Shown here piece after piece: positions 18,958 through 30,337 of a stretch of 64,000 nucleotides of DNA. The position numbers and the translations under genes are program-made. A model generated the notes under the pieces. That model worked only from the letters and a program-made list of their open reading frames with translations. It ran no database searches and was not told where the DNA came from. Numbering within the stretch: position 1 is the stretch's first letter; each line of letters starts with the position of its first letter. This DNA comes from Bradyrhizobium sp. BRP22 (lineage in GTDB: Bacteria; Pseudomonadota; Alphaproteobacteria; Rhizobiales; Xanthobacteraceae): NCBI RefSeq assembly GCF_020194175.1, contig NZ_JADYVX010000005.1:1-64000 (forward strand), read 5' to 3'.

Positions 18958-20145
18958 CTATTTCGTCTGCCGACCGTTTCGCATCGTCGCCAGCACGATG
19001 TCGGCGGCGCGCACGCTCGGCGGCTGATTGCCGGTCGACATGATCGCATCGAGCGTGGCGAAGGCTTCGATCTGGCGGCGGCGCAGCGCGGAATCGCCGA
19101 GCACCTCGCCGAGCGCCTGCGACAGTTTTTCGGGCGTCGCATTCTCCTGCAGGAACTCAGGTATCACGTCGTTGCCCAGCACGAGATTGGCGAGGATCAC
19201 CGATGGCACACGGATCGCGCGGCGCAGGATGAAGGCTTCTGCGGCGCCCACGCGGTAGGCCGTCACCATGGGAACGCCCGATAGCGCAAGCTCCAGCGTC
19301 ACGGTGCCGGACTTGGCGAACGCGGCATGTGCAATCCTGAAGGCGGCGCGCTTCTCGCTCTCGCCGACCACGATTTGCGGCTTGACCGGCCAGCCTTGCA
19401 CGCCCTCGCGGATCGTTGCTTCCAGATGGGGCATGGTCGGCAGCACCGGCTCGAACACAACGCCGTTCGCGCGCAATTGCGCCAGTGTTTCGCCGAACAG
19501 CGCGAGGTGATGCCTGATCTCGCTGCGCCGGCTCCCGGGCAGCACCAGCAGGACCGGCGGCTGCGTGTCGCGCCGCGCTGCCTCCTCGGCATTCGGCCGC
19601 AGCGAGGCGAACTGCTCGGTCAGCGGATGGCCGACATAGCTGCAAGGCGGGCCGCGGAGCTTGCGATATTCTTCCGGCTCGAACGGCAACAGCGCCAGCA
19701 CGTGATCGACATAGCCGAGCATCGCGCGCGCCCGGCCCGGCCGCCAGGCCCAGACCGACGGCGACACGTAGTCGACGATCGGAATGCCGGGGTTGCGCGC
19801 GCGAACGCGGCGGGCGACGCGATGAGTGAAATCGGGACTGTCGATGATGACGAGCACGTCCGGCGCCGCATCGATCACGGCATCGGTGGTGCGGCGGATC
19901 AATTGCAGGATCTTCGGCAACTGCTTCACCACGGCGGCAAGGCCGACGATCGAGAGTTCTTCGATCGGAAACAGCGACGTGAGGCCCTCATGCGCCATCA
20001 TGCGGCCGCCGACGCCGGCAAATTGCACGGCATCGCCGAGCCGCTGGCGCAGCACCTTCATCAGCGCAGCCCCGAGGCGATCGCCGGATTCCTCCGTCGC
20101 GATCAGGAAGATCTTGCGCGTGATATGCTCGGAGCGGCCGTGCAT
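18958..20145 (-). CDS. lpxB: lipid-A-disaccharide synthase
   Basis: A 395-residue GT19 glycosyltransferase joining UDP-diacylglucosamine and lipid X on the cytoplasmic face of the inner membrane. It shows the N-terminal IFLIATEESGDRLGAALM, FAGVGGRMMAHEGLTSLF, the membrane-associated SIVGLAAVVKQLPKI, DSPDFTHRVARRVR, VSPSVWAWRPGR, LLVLPGSRRSEIRHH and the acceptor-site AKSGTVTLELALSGVPMVTAYR. Last gene of the lipid A run; its ATG shares a base with the lpxI stop. Confidence 0.96.
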   Translation of the reverse strand: MHGRSEHITRKIFLIATEESGDRLGAALMKVLRQRLGDAVQFAGVGGRMMAHEGLTSLFPIEELSIVGLAAVVKQLPKILQLIRRTTDAVIDAAPDVLVIIDSPDFTHRVARRVRARNPGIPIVDYVSPSVWAWRPGRARAMLGYVDHVLALLPFEPEEYRKLRGPPCSYVGHPLTEQFASLRPNAEEAARRDTQPPVLLVLPGSRRSEIRHHLALFGETLAQLRANGVVFEPVLPTMPHLEATIREGVQGWPVKPQIVVGESEKRAAFRIAHAAFAKSGTVTLELALSGVPMVTAYRVGAAEAFILRRAIRVPSVILANLVLGNDVIPEFLQENATPEKLSQALGEVLGDSALRRRQIEAFATLDAIMSTGNQPPSVRAADIVLATMRNGRQTK

Positions 20146-21002
20146 CAGCTTGGCAAACCGACGACGAACAGCCGCTTTGCATCCGCGGCCTCGATCATGG
20201 CCTGCGGCTCGGCCGCAAGCGTATTGCCGGCGATGACGGCAATCCCGGCAAGGCCTGCTCTCGCTGCGCCCTCGACCGTGCGCGGCCCGACCGTTGGCAG
20301 ATCGTAGCGCAGATCCTGGCCGCTCTTGGGTGCCTTTACCAGCACCCCGCGGCCGCTCGGGGCACGGATGCGGCCGTCTGCACGCAGCCGCGCCACGCGC
20401 GCCAGCAGACCATCGGTGCCCTCGATGTCCTCGACAGCCACCACATGCCCATCGATCACGACCGCGGCCTGACCGATGTCGAACGGGCCGAGCGCTGCAA
20501 GCACCCTGCGTCCTCGTGCAATGTCAGCGCTGGCGCTGTCGGCGGGAGTCGCGCGCGTGATGCAGCCTTCGGGCATCAGCAGATCCGGCGCGACATCCTT
20601 GATCCCGACCATGCGAAATCCATCCTGCTCGAGAATGCGCCCGACCCCGGATAGCAGATGATCGTCACCGCCGCGAAACGCACGGATGACGTTTCCGAGA
20701 ACGCGGAGCGTCTTCAGGTCAAGCCGGATTTCGGAAAGCGCCGGCCGCATCAAAGTGCCGATGAAGATCAGGTCGCGACAGCCTTCCTCGCGAAACAGCT
20801 TGGTCGCGCGCCCGAGCTGGCCGACGGAAATCCAGCGATGATGGAAGCCCTCGACACGAATCGGATCACAAGCGCCGCGTAGCGCGAACAGCACCGGCGC
20901 GATGCCACGTTTGGCAAGCGACTCCGCGACCGCAAAGGGCATCGCGCCGCCGCCTGCGATCACGCCAACCGGAGAGGAAATCGCTGGAGCCGCTGACGTC
21001 AT
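20145..21002 (-). CDS. lpxI: UDP-2,3-diacylglucosamine diphosphatase LpxI
   Basis: A 285-residue enzyme of the former DUF1009 family that hydrolyses UDP-diacylglucosamine to lipid X. It is the alphaproteobacterial replacement for LpxH. VGVIAGGGAMPFAVAESLAKRG opens the N-terminal domain, and IDGHVVAVEDIEGTDGLLARVARLR plus GVLVKAPKSGQDLRYDLPTVGPRTVE are the C-terminal catalytic signature. The ATG at 21002, 19 bp after the lpxA stop, is preferred; an upstream ATG at 21074 would overlap lpxA. It sits between lpxA and lpxB as in related genomes. Confidence 0.93.
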   Translation of the reverse strand: MTSAAPAISSPVGVIAGGGAMPFAVAESLAKRGIAPVLFALRGACDPIRVEGFHHRWISVGQLGRATKLFREEGCRDLIFIGTLMRPALSEIRLDLKTLRVLGNVIRAFRGGDDHLLSGVGRILEQDGFRMVGIKDVAPDLLMPEGCITRATPADSASADIARGRRVLAALGPFDIGQAAVVIDGHVVAVEDIEGTDGLLARVARLRADGRIRAPSGRGVLVKAPKSGQDLRYDLPTVGPRTVEGAARAGLAGIAVIAGNTLAAEPQAMIEAADAKRLFVVGLPS

Positions 21003-21021
21003 GGCTCGGGCGCCTCGGTCA

Positions 21022-21819
21022 TCAGTGCTTGCCGTCGACAGCCGGAAGACAGAGCGGTCGCTTGCCCTTGCCAATGAAAGCGAGGATCTCGGCGATCGCC
21101 GGATCCTCGGCTGCCAGCGGCTGCACTGCGGCCAATCGCTCGGCGAACACGCCGTCGCCGTGGAACAGTTTTTGGTAGAAGGCGCGGACAGTCGCCAGCC
21201 GTTCCCGGGTGAACTTGCGGCGCTTCATGCCGATGATATTGAGGCCTTCGAGCACGGCATATTGGCCGTTGACGAGCCCGAACGGGATGATGTCGTCGCG
21301 CACGCCGCAGACGCCGCCGACCATCACCTGTGACCCGACGCGCGTGAACTGGTGTACGGCCGAGAGCCCGCCGATGAATACGAAATCGCCGATCTCGCAA
21401 TGGCCACCGAGCGTCGCCGAAGTCGCGAAGATGACGTCATTGCCGACCTGGCAATCATGTCCGACATGGCTGCAGTTCATGAAGTAGCCGCGGTCACCGA
21501 CTCGGGTGACACCCCCGCCGCCAACGGTGCCGGCATTCATGGTAACGGATTCTCGGATCGTGCAGCCCTGCCCGATCTCAAGCCGCGTCAGCTCGCCGCG
21601 ATAGCTCAGGCTTTGCGGCGGGGTGCCCAGGGAAGCGAAAGGATAGATCGTGCAGCCGGCACCGATCGTGGTCTGCGCGGTGATATGGACATGCGCGACG
21701 AGCTTGCAGTTCTCGCCGATCACGACGTTGGGGCCGATCACGCAATAGGGGCCGATCGAGGTGCCCTCACCGACCACGGCGCCATCCGCAATCCGCGCGG
21801 TGGGATCGATCATGCTCAT
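21022..21819 (-). CDS. lpxA: UDP-N-acetylglucosamine acyltransferase
   Basis: First enzyme of lipid A synthesis, adding the 3-hydroxyacyl chain to UDP-GlcNAc; 265 residues. Left-handed beta-helix hexapeptide repeats run from residue 4 to about 185 (for example GEGTSIGPYCVIGPNVVIGE). The conserved NCSHVGHDCQVG segment carries the catalytic histidine near residue 123. The helical C-terminal domain contains NIIGMKRRKFTRERLATVRAFYQKLF. Length equals the family norm. Confidence 0.96.
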   Translation of the reverse strand: MSMIDPTARIADGAVVGEGTSIGPYCVIGPNVVIGENCKLVAHVHITAQTTIGAGCTIYPFASLGTPPQSLSYRGELTRLEIGQGCTIRESVTMNAGTVGGGGVTRVGDRGYFMNCSHVGHDCQVGNDVIFATSATLGGHCEIGDFVFIGGLSAVHQFTRVGSQVMVGGVCGVRDDIIPFGLVNGQYAVLEGLNIIGMKRRKFTRERLATVRAFYQKLFHGDGVFAERLAAVQPLAAEDPAIAEILAFIGKGKRPLCLPAVDGKH

Positions 21820-21983
21820 TACAACAGGCCCGCTACTGGTTAATGCGCTACCGCGCTAAACAACCGAATTTTCCGGTGGTTAGCGCGACATTGCCCGACC
21901 TGTCCAGTGACGTATCATGACGGCATATTGCAGCGCGCAGTGCGCGGGATTGCGGCTCGAGCTCGGAAGGCGCGCCGGGCCGT

Positions 21984-22442
21984 TCAGTCCGTCAGCATCG
22001 CGCCGACATCGGCTTCGGCGACGATCTGACCGTTGACTTTGGCGTCGCCGTGAAACCACCACATGGTCTTGCGGCGGCCGATCGAGCGCATGTGGTACTC
22101 GATGGTGTCGCCGGGCATCACGGGCTTACGGAATTTGCACTTGTCGATGGTGAGGAAATAGACGGCGCGCGGCTTCTCGGTGCCCTCCACCGACTTGATG
22201 CCGATCACGCCGGCGGTCTGCGCCATGGCCTCGATCATCATCACGCCGGGATAGACCGGGCGTTCGGGAAAATGCCCGAGGAACGATGGTTCGTTGAACG
22301 TGACGTTCTTGATGCCGATACCGCTGTAGTCGGCGCGGATGTTGATGACCCGGTCGATCAACAGCATCGGATAGCGGTGCGGCAGCGTCTTGAGGATGTC
22401 GTTGATATCCACAAGCTCGAACCTGACCGGTGACTCCTCCAT
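21984..22442 (-). CDS. fabZ: 3-hydroxyacyl-ACP dehydratase
   Basis: A 152-residue hot-dog-fold dehydratase of fatty-acid elongation that supplies or competes for the hydroxyacyl-ACP used by LpxA and Lpx[14 protein letters not shown] holds the catalytic His. [30 protein letters not shown] contains the second active-site region. The ATG overlaps the lpxD stop by one base. A 164-bp gap without recognised features separates it from lpxA. Confidence 0.96.
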   Translation of the reverse strand: MEESPVRFELVDINDILKTLPHRYPMLLIDRVINIRADYSGIGIKNVTFNEPSFLGHFPERPVYPGVMMIEAMAQTAGVIGIKSVEGTEKPRAVYFLTIDKCKFRKPVMPGDTIEYHMRSIGRRKTMWWFHGDAKVNGQIVAEADVGAMLTD

Positions 22443-23509
22443 TACTCCCGTTCCTCGCCTTTCGAATCCGGCGCACCGTCGCGCACCAGGCGCTCCACCG
22501 CAAGGATCTCCCTAAACCACTGTTTGGTTGGTTTGGCAAAATGACCACCCCAGCGGCCTTTGGCGGGGATGTCGTCCTTCACGGCGCTCATCGCCGTAAC
22601 CTGGGCGCCGTCGCCGATCTTGAGGTGGTTGTTGATGCCCACCTTGGCGCCCAGCGCGACATTGTCGCCGATGGTCAGGCTTCCCGCGAGCCCGATCTGG
22701 GCCGCGAGCAGGCAGTGCCTGCCGATGGTCACATTGTGGCCGATCTGGACCTGGTTGTCGATTTTGGTGCCCTCGCCGATCACGGTGTCGCGCAGGCTGC
22801 CGCGGTCGATGGTGGAACCGGCGCCGATCTCGACATTGTTCTGGATCAGAACACGTCCGGTCTGCGGCACCTTGAGGTGGCCGTCGGGCCCGAAGAAGAT
22901 GAAGCCGTAGCCGTCCTGGCCGATATTGCAGCCGGGATGGATCAGGACATTGTTGCCGATCAGCGCGTACTGGATCGTCGTCTTGGCGCCGACATTGCAG
23001 TCCCGCCCGATCTTGACGTCGGCCCCGATCACCGCGCCCGCCCCGACGATCGTACCGGAGCCGATCTCGACCCGGGGCCCGATCACCGCGAGCGGATCGA
23101 CGATCACGCCGTCCTCCAGGTGCGCCGTGGGGTCGATGATCGCCGACGGCGCGATGCCCTCGACACCGAACCAGGAGCCGGGCCTGAGCGCGTCGCTGTG
23201 CCATTGCCGGGCCAGTTGCACGAAGACGTGGAACGGCTTTGCAGCTCGCAGCACCGCCACATGGGCGGGGACCTCAGCCTCGAACCGCGGGCTGACCAGA
23301 CAGGCGCCGGCCTTCGTGGAGGCAAGCTCGTCGACGTATTTGAGATTGTCGAAGAACGTCAGGTGCATGGGGCCGGCCTCGTCGAGCGAGGCAAGCCCCC
23401 TGATCACGTGATCGCCCTTGGACGGGTCGACCAAATGCGCCTTCGTCAACGCGGCGATGTCAGCCAGCGTCGACGAAGGGGGACTCTTGTAGAAGATCGG
23501 CTGCGCCAT
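22442..23509 (-). CDS. lpxD: UDP-3-O-acylglucosamine N-acyltransferase
   Basis: Adds the second hydroxyacyl chain in lipid A synthesis; 355 residues. The N-terminal uridine-binding domain (residues 1-100, with [23 protein letters not shown]) is followed by a long hexapeptide-repeat beta helix. [15 protein letters not shown] and [23 protein letters not shown], which holds the catalytic His, are visible. The C-terminal helix ends the protein. It lies 32 bp downstream of bamA. Confidence 0.96.
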   Translation of the reverse strand: MAQPIFYKSPPSSTLADIAALTKAHLVDPSKGDHVIRGLASLDEAGPMHLTFFDNLKYVDELASTKAGACLVSPRFEAEVPAHVAVLRAAKPFHVFVQLARQWHSDALRPGSWFGVEGIAPSAIIDPTAHLEDGVIVDPLAVIGPRVEIGSGTIVGAGAVIGADVKIGRDCNVGAKTTIQYALIGNNVLIHPGCNIGQDGYGFIFFGPDGHLKVPQTGRVLIQNNVEIGAGSTIDRGSLRDTVIGEGTKIDNQVQIGHNVTIGRHCLLAAQIGLAGSLTIGDNVALGAKVGINNHLKIGDGAQVTAMSAVKDDIPAKGRWGGHFAKPTKQWFREILAVERLVRDGAPDSKGEERE

Positions 23510-23541
23510 TCCATCCGTCGCAGTGCGGCCGACGATCGCGC

Positions 23542-26121
23542 TTAGAACGATGTTCCGCCGCCAAACTTGAATTCCTGCACGCGATCGAACTGACCTTTGG
23601 TGAGCGGAACCGCGTAGTCGAACCGCAGTGGGCCGAACGGCGATTGCCAGATCAGGCCAACACCGACCGACGTGCGGACGACGTTACCGTTATCATACTG
23701 CAACCCGAGGCAGGTACCCGGATTGGACGGAGTCGTCGCATTGCCTACCGTTGGCGGAATGCAGCCCGGCAGGTTGACCTCACCCGTCTCCGCCCACGAC
23801 GTCGGACCTTTATAGTCATACAGACCACCGGCGTCGGCATAGATCGAACCCTTGAGCCCGACTTCCTTCGGCAGGAACCAGAACGGCATCTGCAGTTCCG
23901 CCGACACGCCCCAGTACTTGGTACCGCCAAGCGCATCCATCGTGCCGAACGGGTTGATGTCGCGCGGACCGATACCGTTCGGAGCGAAACCACGAACCAG
24001 GTTCGGGCCCATCTGGAAGTGATCGAGCATGCGAAGCTGGTCGTTGCCGACCTGGTTGAGGATGCCGCCCTGGGCATGGATCAAGCCAACGATATCGGCC
24101 ACCAGCGGGGTGTAATACTTAATGTCGATCGCGGACTTGATGTAGCTGACGTCGCCACCGACGCCGGCGAAGTCCTGCTTGAAGTCGACCAAAAGACCGT
24201 CGGTCGGATTCTTGTTGTTGTCGAGCGTGTTGTAGTTGAGCGAGTAGCCGAGCGCCGACGTGAGCGTCTTGCCGCCCTGCAGCTCCTTGCGAACCGGCAG
24301 CGAAGCTTCGCCGTCACTGTAGCACCAAAGGCCAAGACCCGAAGCGTCGGTAGCGCTCTGGCCTCCAGCCGTAGCAGTGCCTCCCGGAGGAATTCCGTTC
24401 AGATTCGCATAGGCCGGCGACGGATTGAAGGCTAGCAGGCCGTTGTTCGGATTGTTGTTACAGTTCGCGAGCTGGTATGGCAGGCTGATCTTCTGCTGAT
24501 AGATCGAGTAGCGGAGCTGCAGCGCGAGGTCTTCACGCAGGCTGAAGCCGAGTCGCGGACTGAAGCCCAGCGTTTCGGTGCCGTACGAGATATAGCTGTT
24601 GGCGAGCTGCTGGCGCTGGTACAGGTCGAGACCGAGCGCCACGCGATAGTCGAGCAAATACGGCTCGACGAACGACAGCGAGTAGCCACGCGCATATTGT
24701 CCGTAGGTCACCGACGCCTTCGCGAACAGGCCGCGCCCCAGGAAGTTGCGTTCCGAGATACTGACTTCGGCAAGCGCGCCGTCGGTGGTCGAATAGCCGC
24801 CCGAGACGGAGAAGTCGCCGGTCGACTTCTCCTCGAGATCGACGATCAGGATCACGCGGTCGCTGGATGAACCAGGCTCGGTGACGATCTTGACGCTCTT
24901 GAAGAAGTCGAGGTTCTTCAGCCGCCGCTCGGCGCGGTCGACCAGGGCGCGGTTGTAGGCGTCACCTTCGGAAATATCGAACTCGCGCCGGATCACGTAG
25001 TCGCGGGTGCGCGTGTTGCCGCGGATATTGATGCGCTCGATATAGGTCCGGGGGCCTTCGTCCACGGCGAACACAATCGACACCGTGTGATTCTCGAAAT
25101 TGCGATCGCCGCGCGGCCGCACGACGGCGAAAGCGTAGCCACGCCGCGAGGCTTCGATCTGCATTTCCTCGACCGATTTTTCCAGCGCCTCGGCGTTGTA
25201 CAGCGAGCCGACCGAAACACGCGAGAACGAGCTCAGCGAGTTCGCATCCAGCGTCGCGATCGACGACTGGTAGGTGACGGACGCTACCCGGTACTGCTGC
25301 CCCTCCTCGATCTTGAAGGTGACGAGGAAGCCCTTCTTCTCGGGGTCGTATTCGGTCAGTGCGGCCACCACCTGCACATCGGCGAAGCCATGCTTGAGGT
25401 AAAAGCGGCGAATCAGGTCGCGGTCGGCCTCGACCCGATCAGGATCGTAAGTGTCGGCACCGCCGAGGAAGCTCAGCAGGTTTGATTCGCGGGTCTTGAT
25501 GACGTCGCGCAGGCGGTAGGAGGAATAATAGTTGTTGCCGATGAACTCGATCGACCGGACGCCGGTCTTCGGGCCTTCGGTGATGGTGAAGATCAGGTCG
25601 ACGCGGTTGTTCGGCTGCTCGATGATCTCCGGGTTGACGCGCACGTCATAGCGGCCGGAGCGACGGTAGATTTCGACGATGCGCTGGGCGTCGGACTGCA
25701 CCATCGGACGCGAGAAGGTTCCGCGCGGCTTGGACTGGATTTCCGCTGAAAGCTGGTCGTCCTTGACCTTCTTGTTGCCCTCGAAAGCGATGCGGCCGAT
25801 CACCGGGTTTTCGACCACGGTGACGACGATCCGACCGCCGGTGGGGGTGATTCGGACGTCCTGGAACAGCCCGGTCTCGATCAGCGCCTTCAGGCCATCG
25901 TCGATGTCGGCCTGGCTCAGGCGCCCGCCCGCGCTTGGCTTGAAATAGGAGCGGATGGTCTCGACCTCGACACGGCGATTCCCCTCCACCGTGATCGAAT
26001 CCACCGTCTGGGCGACAGCAGGCTCAGACACAAGCATAGCAGCCAGCGAGGCAGCCACCGGCACAGCGAACATGATCAGGGCGGCCAGCAAGCCCCCCCT
26101 CACTCGCATTCCAACAATCAT
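23542..26121 (-). CDS. bamA: outer-membrane protein assembly factor BamA
   Basis: An 859-residue Omp85 protein that inserts barrel proteins into the outer membrane. A signal peptide ending EPAVAQT is followed by five POTRA repeats (about residues 40-430, beginning [21 protein letters not shown]). The barrel follows, with the conserved lid-loop segment [14 protein letters not shown], and a C-terminal strand ends FKFGGGTSF with terminal Phe. The start at 26121 puts the signal peptide at the N-terminus. An ATG at 26109 is equally possible; one at 26184 adds an unlikely basic leader. Embedded between rseP and lpxD as in most Gram-negatives. Confidence 0.95.
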   Translation of the reverse strand: MIVGMRVRGGLLAALIMFAVPVAASLAAMLVSEPAVAQTVDSITVEGNRRVEVETIRSYFKPSAGGRLSQADIDDGLKALIETGLFQDVRITPTGGRIVVTVVENPVIGRIAFEGNKKVKDDQLSAEIQSKPRGTFSRPMVQSDAQRIVEIYRRSGRYDVRVNPEIIEQPNNRVDLIFTITEGPKTGVRSIEFIGNNYYSSYRLRDVIKTRESNLLSFLGGADTYDPDRVEADRDLIRRFYLKHGFADVQVVAALTEYDPEKKGFLVTFKIEEGQQYRVASVTYQSSIATLDANSLSSFSRVSVGSLYNAEALEKSVEEMQIEASRRGYAFAVVRPRGDRNFENHTVSIVFAVDEGPRTYIERINIRGNTRTRDYVIRREFDISEGDAYNRALVDRAERRLKNLDFFKSVKIVTEPGSSSDRVILIVDLEEKSTGDFSVSGGYSTTDGALAEVSISERNFLGRGLFAKASVTYGQYARGYSLSFVEPYLLDYRVALGLDLYQRQQLANSYISYGTETLGFSPRLGFSLREDLALQLRYSIYQQKISLPYQLANCNNNPNNGLLAFNPSPAYANLNGIPPGGTATAGGQSATDASGLGLWCYSDGEASLPVRKELQGGKTLTSALGYSLNYNTLDNNKNPTDGLLVDFKQDFAGVGGDVSYIKSAIDIKYYTPLVADIVGLIHAQGGILNQVGNDQLRMLDHFQMGPNLVRGFAPNGIGPRDINPFGTMDALGGTKYWGVSAELQMPFWFLPKEVGLKGSIYADAGGLYDYKGPTSWAETGEVNLPGCIPPTVGNATTPSNPGTCLGLQYDNGNVVRTSVGVGLIWQSPFGPLRFDYAVPLTKGQFDRVQEFKFGGGTSF

Positions 26122-26297
26122 GCGCACCGCGCCCTTATCATTCCACCGCCGGCCCGTTCCCCAACGGGTCCGACAGATTCCCAACTTTGCTGCTCAGCTT
26201 GTAGCCAATTTTGCCATGGCGGCAAACGATTGGCGGCCGTGCAATTCCATTTTCATTCCAAGACGTTGCCGTTAGGCAACGCCACAAAAAAGCCGCT

Positions 26298-27449
26298 TCA
26301 CGATGCCGCGAGGTGCAGGATGTCGTTGTAGGTCGCGAACACCATCAGCATTAGCACCAGAGCAAGCCCGATTCGGAACCCCATTTCCTGCGCACGTTCG
26401 GACAACGGCCGGCCGCGGATGGCCTCGACCGCGTAGAACAGAAGGTGGCCGCCATCGAGCAGCGGCACCGGGAACAGGTTCAGGAGTCCGATCGAGATCG
26501 AGAGCACGGCCGCCAGATGAATCAAGGCGGCGAGGCCGATGCTGGCGACCTGACCGGAAATCCGCGCAATCCCGAGCGGCCCGCCGACCTGGTTGGCGGC
26601 CTCACGGCCGGTGAAGACCCCGCCGATATAGGCGAGCGTCCGATCGACCACGAACCACGTCTCCTTCACTCCGAGCCAAAGCGCGGTGGCGGGATCGACC
26701 CGCTCGGTCACGGCCTCGCCCGGCGTCGTGGCGCGGGTAATTCCCAGGATGCCCTGCCTGTGGGTGTTCCCGAAGGGATCCTTGATGTCGCGAAGCTCAG
26801 GCGTGGCCTGCAACTGGACCGTGGAACCGCCACGCTTGATGGTGAAGGTGAGCCGGTCGCCGCCATGGATGCTGACGACGCGCTGCATGTCGGAGAAGCT
26901 GCCGATGGCGGTGCCGTCGATCGCGGTGATGACGTCGCCGACCTGGAAACCGGCCGTCGCCGCGGCGCTCCCCGGCTCGATCTTGTCGACCTGCGCCGTG
27001 GTGCTCGGCTTGCCGAAGAAGGTGAACAGGCAGGTGAAGATCACGATCGCCAGGATGAAATTGGCGATCGGTCCGGCAGCCACGATGGCCGCGCGCGACC
27101 CGACCTTCTTGTGATGGAAGCTGCCCTTGCGGTCCTCCGCGGTCATGGACGCGAGGGCGTCGCTGGAAGGCGTGGACGCCTCACTCTCGTCACCGAAGAA
27201 TTTGACGTAGCCGCCGAGCGGGATCGCGGAGACCTTCCAGCGTGTGCCGTGGCGATCGTTGAAGCCGAACAGTTCCGGGCCGAAGCCGAGCGAGAAGGTT
27301 ACCACCTTCACGCCGACCCAGCGGGCAACCAGGAAGTGGCCGAGCTCGTGGAAGAAAACGACGATCGTCAGGACGAACAGGAAGGGAACCACGTAACCGA
27401 CGAGCCCATGGCTCAACGTATTGAAGCTATGTAGGAAAAACTCGGTCAT
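26298..27449 (-). CDS. rseP: site-2 membrane metalloprotease RseP
   Basis: A 383-residue inner-membrane protease that cleaves anti-sigma factors and leftover signal peptides within the membrane. The zinc motif HELGH spans residues 34-38. A PDZ domain covers roughly 135-215 (VDKIEPGSAAATAGFQVGDVI). The second catalytic segment NLFPVPLLDGGHLLFYAVEAI supplies the LDG aspartate near residue 345. About four membrane helices. It is 43 bp downstream of dxr. Confidence 0.95.
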   Translation of the reverse strand: MTEFFLHSFNTLSHGLVGYVVPFLFVLTIVVFFHELGHFLVARWVGVKVVTFSLGFGPELFGFNDRHGTRWKVSAIPLGGYVKFFGDESEASTPSSDALASMTAEDRKGSFHHKKVGSRAAIVAAGPIANFILAIVIFTCLFTFFGKPSTTAQVDKIEPGSAAATAGFQVGDVITAIDGTAIGSFSDMQRVVSIHGGDRLTFTIKRGGSTVQLQATPELRDIKDPFGNTHRQGILGITRATTPGEAVTERVDPATALWLGVKETWFVVDRTLAYIGGVFTGREAANQVGGPLGIARISGQVASIGLAALIHLAAVLSISIGLLNLFPVPLLDGGHLLFYAVEAIRGRPLSERAQEMGFRIGLALVLMLMVFATYNDILHLAAS

Positions 27450-27491
27450 TCAGTTCCCCTCGGCGCGGGCCAAAGGCCCAGTTCCAACCCT

Positions 27492-28715
27492 CTAGGATGC
27501 CTTTAAGGCAATTTGAGGCAATAGGGAGGCAGCCCTATTTCTCGCATTATGGTCAACGGAAATCGCATCATCCGCCGACGTCAGGGGCGCCAGATTACCC
27601 GACTTGATCCAGTCGTTCAGGGTCGCCTCCACCAGTCGCGCGATCGCGCCGAACTTGATCTTGCCGGCGATGAAGGCGGCAACCGCCACCTCATTGGCCG
27701 CATTGTATACCGTGGTTGCGCCCCGGCCGGTCCTTAAGGATTCGTAAGCCAGCCGGAGCCCCGGGAAGCGGTCGAAGTCAGGCGCTTCGAACGTCAATTG
27801 ACCGATTTTGGCCAGGTCGAGCTTTGCCGACGGCCCGACGATGCGGTCGGGCCAACCGAGGCAGTGCGCGATCGGGATGCGCATGTCGGGCGTTCCGAGC
27901 TGCGCGACCACCGAACGGTCCGAGAATTCAACCATGCCATGGATGATCGACTGCGGATGCACCAGCACATCGATCTGGTCCGGCGTCAGCGCGAACAGAT
28001 AGGAGGCCTCGATCACCTCGAGCCCCTTGTTCATCATCGAGGCCGAGTCGATGGTGATCTTCTGGCCCATGCTCCAGTTCGGATGCTTCAGCGCCTGCGC
28101 CAGCGTCGCCTGCTCGATGTCGGCTGGGGCCCAGGTGCGGAACGGCCCGCCGGAAGCGGTGATGATCACCCGCACCAGCTCCTCGCGATTGCCGGAGCTC
28201 AGCGCCTGAAACAGCGCGTTGTGCTCGGAATCGGCCGGCAAAATGCAGGCACCCGCCTTCAGCGCGCGCTGCATGAAGAAATCGCCGGCACAGACCAGAC
28301 ATTCCTTGTTGGCGAGCGCGACCGCCGCGCCGCGATCGACCGCTGCGAGCGCCGGCTTCAGGCCCGCCGCGCCGCTGACCGCCGCCATCACCCAATCCGC
28401 CGGGCGCGCCGCCGCCTCGATAATCGCGCTCTCGCCGGCGTCGCACGCGATCCGGGTGCCCGCGAGCGCCTCCTTCAATTCCGACAGCTTGCTTGGATCG
28501 GCAACCGCCGCAAAGCGCGCGTTGAATTCCCGGGCAAGCTTGGCCAGCCCCTGCACATTGCCATTGGCCGTCAGCGCCTCGACGCGGAAACGATCGCGCG
28601 CGCCGCGCAGCAGGTCCATGGTGCTGTCGCCGATCGAGCCGGTGGCCCCCAGCACGGTCACGGTGCGGACCGCGGCTGCGGCAGCCTTGTTGTTTCGCAA
28701 TGGGACAGCGCTCAT
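27492..28715 (-). CDS. dxr: 1-deoxy-D-xylulose-5-phosphate reductoisomerase
   Basis: A 407-residue NADPH-dependent enzyme making methylerythritol phosphate in the non-mevalonate isoprenoid pathway. [18 protein letters not shown] near residues 19-36 binds [19 protein letters not shown] and [11 protein letters not shown] surround the metal and substrate site, with [27 protein letters not shown] following. The ATG at 28715, four bases past the cdsA stop, is chosen over one at 28805 because that would overlap cdsA by 86 bases. Confidence 0.95.
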   Translation of the reverse strand: MSAVPLRNNKAAAAAVRTVTVLGATGSIGDSTMDLLRGARDRFRVEALTANGNVQGLAKLAREFNARFAAVADPSKLSELKEALAGTRIACDAGESAIIEAAARPADWVMAAVSGAAGLKPALAAVDRGAAVALANKECLVCAGDFFMQRALKAGACILPADSEHNALFQALSSGNREELVRVIITASGGPFRTWAPADIEQATLAQALKHPNWSMGQKITIDSASMMNKGLEVIEASYLFALTPDQIDVLVHPQSIIHGMVEFSDRSVVAQLGTPDMRIPIAHCLGWPDRIVGPSAKLDLAKIGQLTFEAPDFDRFPGLRLAYESLRTGRGATTVYNAANEVAVAAFIAGKIKFGAIARLVEATLNDWIKSGNLAPLTSADDAISVDHNARNRAASLLPQIALKAS

Positions 28716-28719
28716 TTCC

Positions 28720-29568
28720 TCACCAAACCATAAGACCGCGGCCGACGCCATCGGCGCCGCCCCGCAAAAAGCCGAAAATCGTGGCCACCGCAACCGCGGC
28801 GACAAATCCGTCCAGCCGGTCCATCAGGCCGCCATGGCCGGGAATGAGATGGCTGGAATCCTTCACGCCGAACCGCCGCTTCACTGCGGACTCGAAGAGA
28901 TCGCCGAACTGGGAAACCACCGACAGCACCGCACCCAGGACCAATAGCGGCGTGACCGGGCCGAGGCCCAGCACCGCAAAGCCGGCGGCGATGATGAGGC
29001 TTCCCACGAAGCCACCGATCGCACCTGCCCAGGTCTTCTTCGGGCTGACCCGCGGCCAAAGTTTGGGACCACCGATGCTGCGGCCGGCGAAATAGCCGCC
29101 GATGTCGGTCGCCCAGACGACCAGCAGCACGAACATCAGCGCCACGAAGCCTTCTTCGGGATCCTGCCGCAACAGGACCGAGGCGACCTCCGCGACGGCG
29201 GCGTAGCAAAATCCGCCCGTCGTCCATCGACGTTGCTCAGGTGAAATCGAAGCGACCGCGAGCAGTCCGATGGCGAGCACGACCAGCGATGCATCAAGCC
29301 GCCCTGCCCCGAAGCAGAAGCCGGCAGCCGCCAGCGCAATCACGCCGGCCACGGTCACGCGCAGCCTGCGTGCGATGCCGACGATCATCAGCCATTCGAC
29401 ATAGAGGCCGATCGCGGCAAGCGTGACCAGAAGAATCCAGAGAAAACCGCCGGCATAGGCGATCGCAATCGCAACCGGCGCCAGCACCAGCGCCGCGATC
29501 ACGCGCATCAACAGATTGCGCGATGGCGGCTCGCTCGTTGCCGCGCGTGCGGCTTTATCCTGGGTCAC
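28720..29568 (-). CDS. cdsA: phosphatidate cytidylyltransferase
   Basis: A 282-residue integral membrane enzyme making CDP-diacylglycerol for phospholipid synthesis. About seven to eight hydrophobic segments precede the family signature [21 protein letters not shown], followed by LMDRLD, around residues 230-255. [20 protein letters not shown] is the preceding conserved loop. It overlaps the uppS stop by four bases. Confidence 0.94.
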   Translation of the reverse strand: MTQDKAARAATSEPPSRNLLMRVIAALVLAPVAIAIAYAGGFLWILLVTLAAIGLYVEWLMIVGIARRLRVTVAGVIALAAAGFCFGAGRLDASLVVLAIGLLAVASISPEQRRWTTGGFCYAAVAEVASVLLRQDPEEGFVALMFVLLVVWATDIGGYFAGRSIGGPKLWPRVSPKKTWAGAIGGFVGSLIIAAGFAVLGLGPVTPLLVLGAVLSVVSQFGDLFESAVKRRFGVKDSSHLIPGHGGLMDRLDGFVAAVAVATIFGFLRGGADGVGRGLMVW

Positions 29569-30323
29569 GATGCGGTTTTCGCAGCCAGACCGCCGAACCG
29601 ACGCTCGCGTCTGGCGTATTCGGCGATCGCGCTCTCCAGCGCCGCCTTGTCGAAATCGGGCCAGTGGATCGGCACGAACACGAGTTCGCTATAGGCCGCC
29701 TGCCACATCAGGAAGTTCGACAATCGCTGCTCGCCGCTGGTGCGGATGATCAGATCGGGATCGGGAATGTCGGGCGCGTCGAGATATTGCCCGAGCGTAT
29801 CGGCGTCGATCGAGGCCGGATCGCGCTTTCCTTCCGCGACTTCCCGCGCGAGCCGCCGCGCAGCGCCGGCGATCTCCTGGCGCGAGCCGTAGTTGAAGGC
29901 GACGACGAGATTGAGCTTGGTATTCGCCTTGGTCAGCTCTTCGGCCTCGTTAAGCAGCGCGCAAATGTCCGGCTCCAATCCCTCGCGCTCGCCAATGACA
30001 CGCACCCTTACCCCGTCCCGGTGCAACATCGCCAGATCATTGCGGATGAAGCGGCGAAGCAAGCCGAAGAGATCGCCGATCTCCGTTGCTGGGCGCGACC
30101 AGTTTTCCGATGAGAACGAAAAGATGGTGAGATAAAGGATGCCGAGCTCGTGCGAGGCGCGCACCACGCGGCGCAGCGCTTCCACGCCTCGCCGATGTCC
30201 CTCCGCCCGCGGCAGGCCGCGTGACGCCGCCCACCGCCCGTTGCCGTCCATGATGATGGCCACATGCAACGGACTGCCGGTTCGATCCGGTCCGGCAGTT
30301 GCAGGTGCGGGGGCGTTCGACAT
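29565..30323 (-). CDS. uppS: undecaprenyl diphosphate synthase
   Basis: A 252-residue cis-prenyltransferase making the C55 lipid carrier for peptidoglycan and [23 protein letters not shown] near residues 24-43 holds the catalytic Asp. [15 protein letters not shown] and [20 protein letters not shown] are the other family blocks, closing with [14 protein letters not shown]. Fourteen bases separate it from frr upstream. Confidence 0.95.
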   Translation of the reverse strand: MSNAPAPATAGPDRTGSPLHVAIIMDGNGRWAASRGLPRAEGHRRGVEALRRVVRASHELGILYLTIFSFSSENWSRPATEIGDLFGLLRRFIRNDLAMLHRDGVRVRVIGEREGLEPDICALLNEAEELTKANTKLNLVVAFNYGSRQEIAGAARRLAREVAEGKRDPASIDADTLGQYLDAPDIPDPDLIIRTSGEQRLSNFLMWQAAYSELVFVPIHWPDFDKAALESAIAEYARRERRFGGLAAKTAS

Positions 30324-30337
30324 CGGTGCTGTCCAAA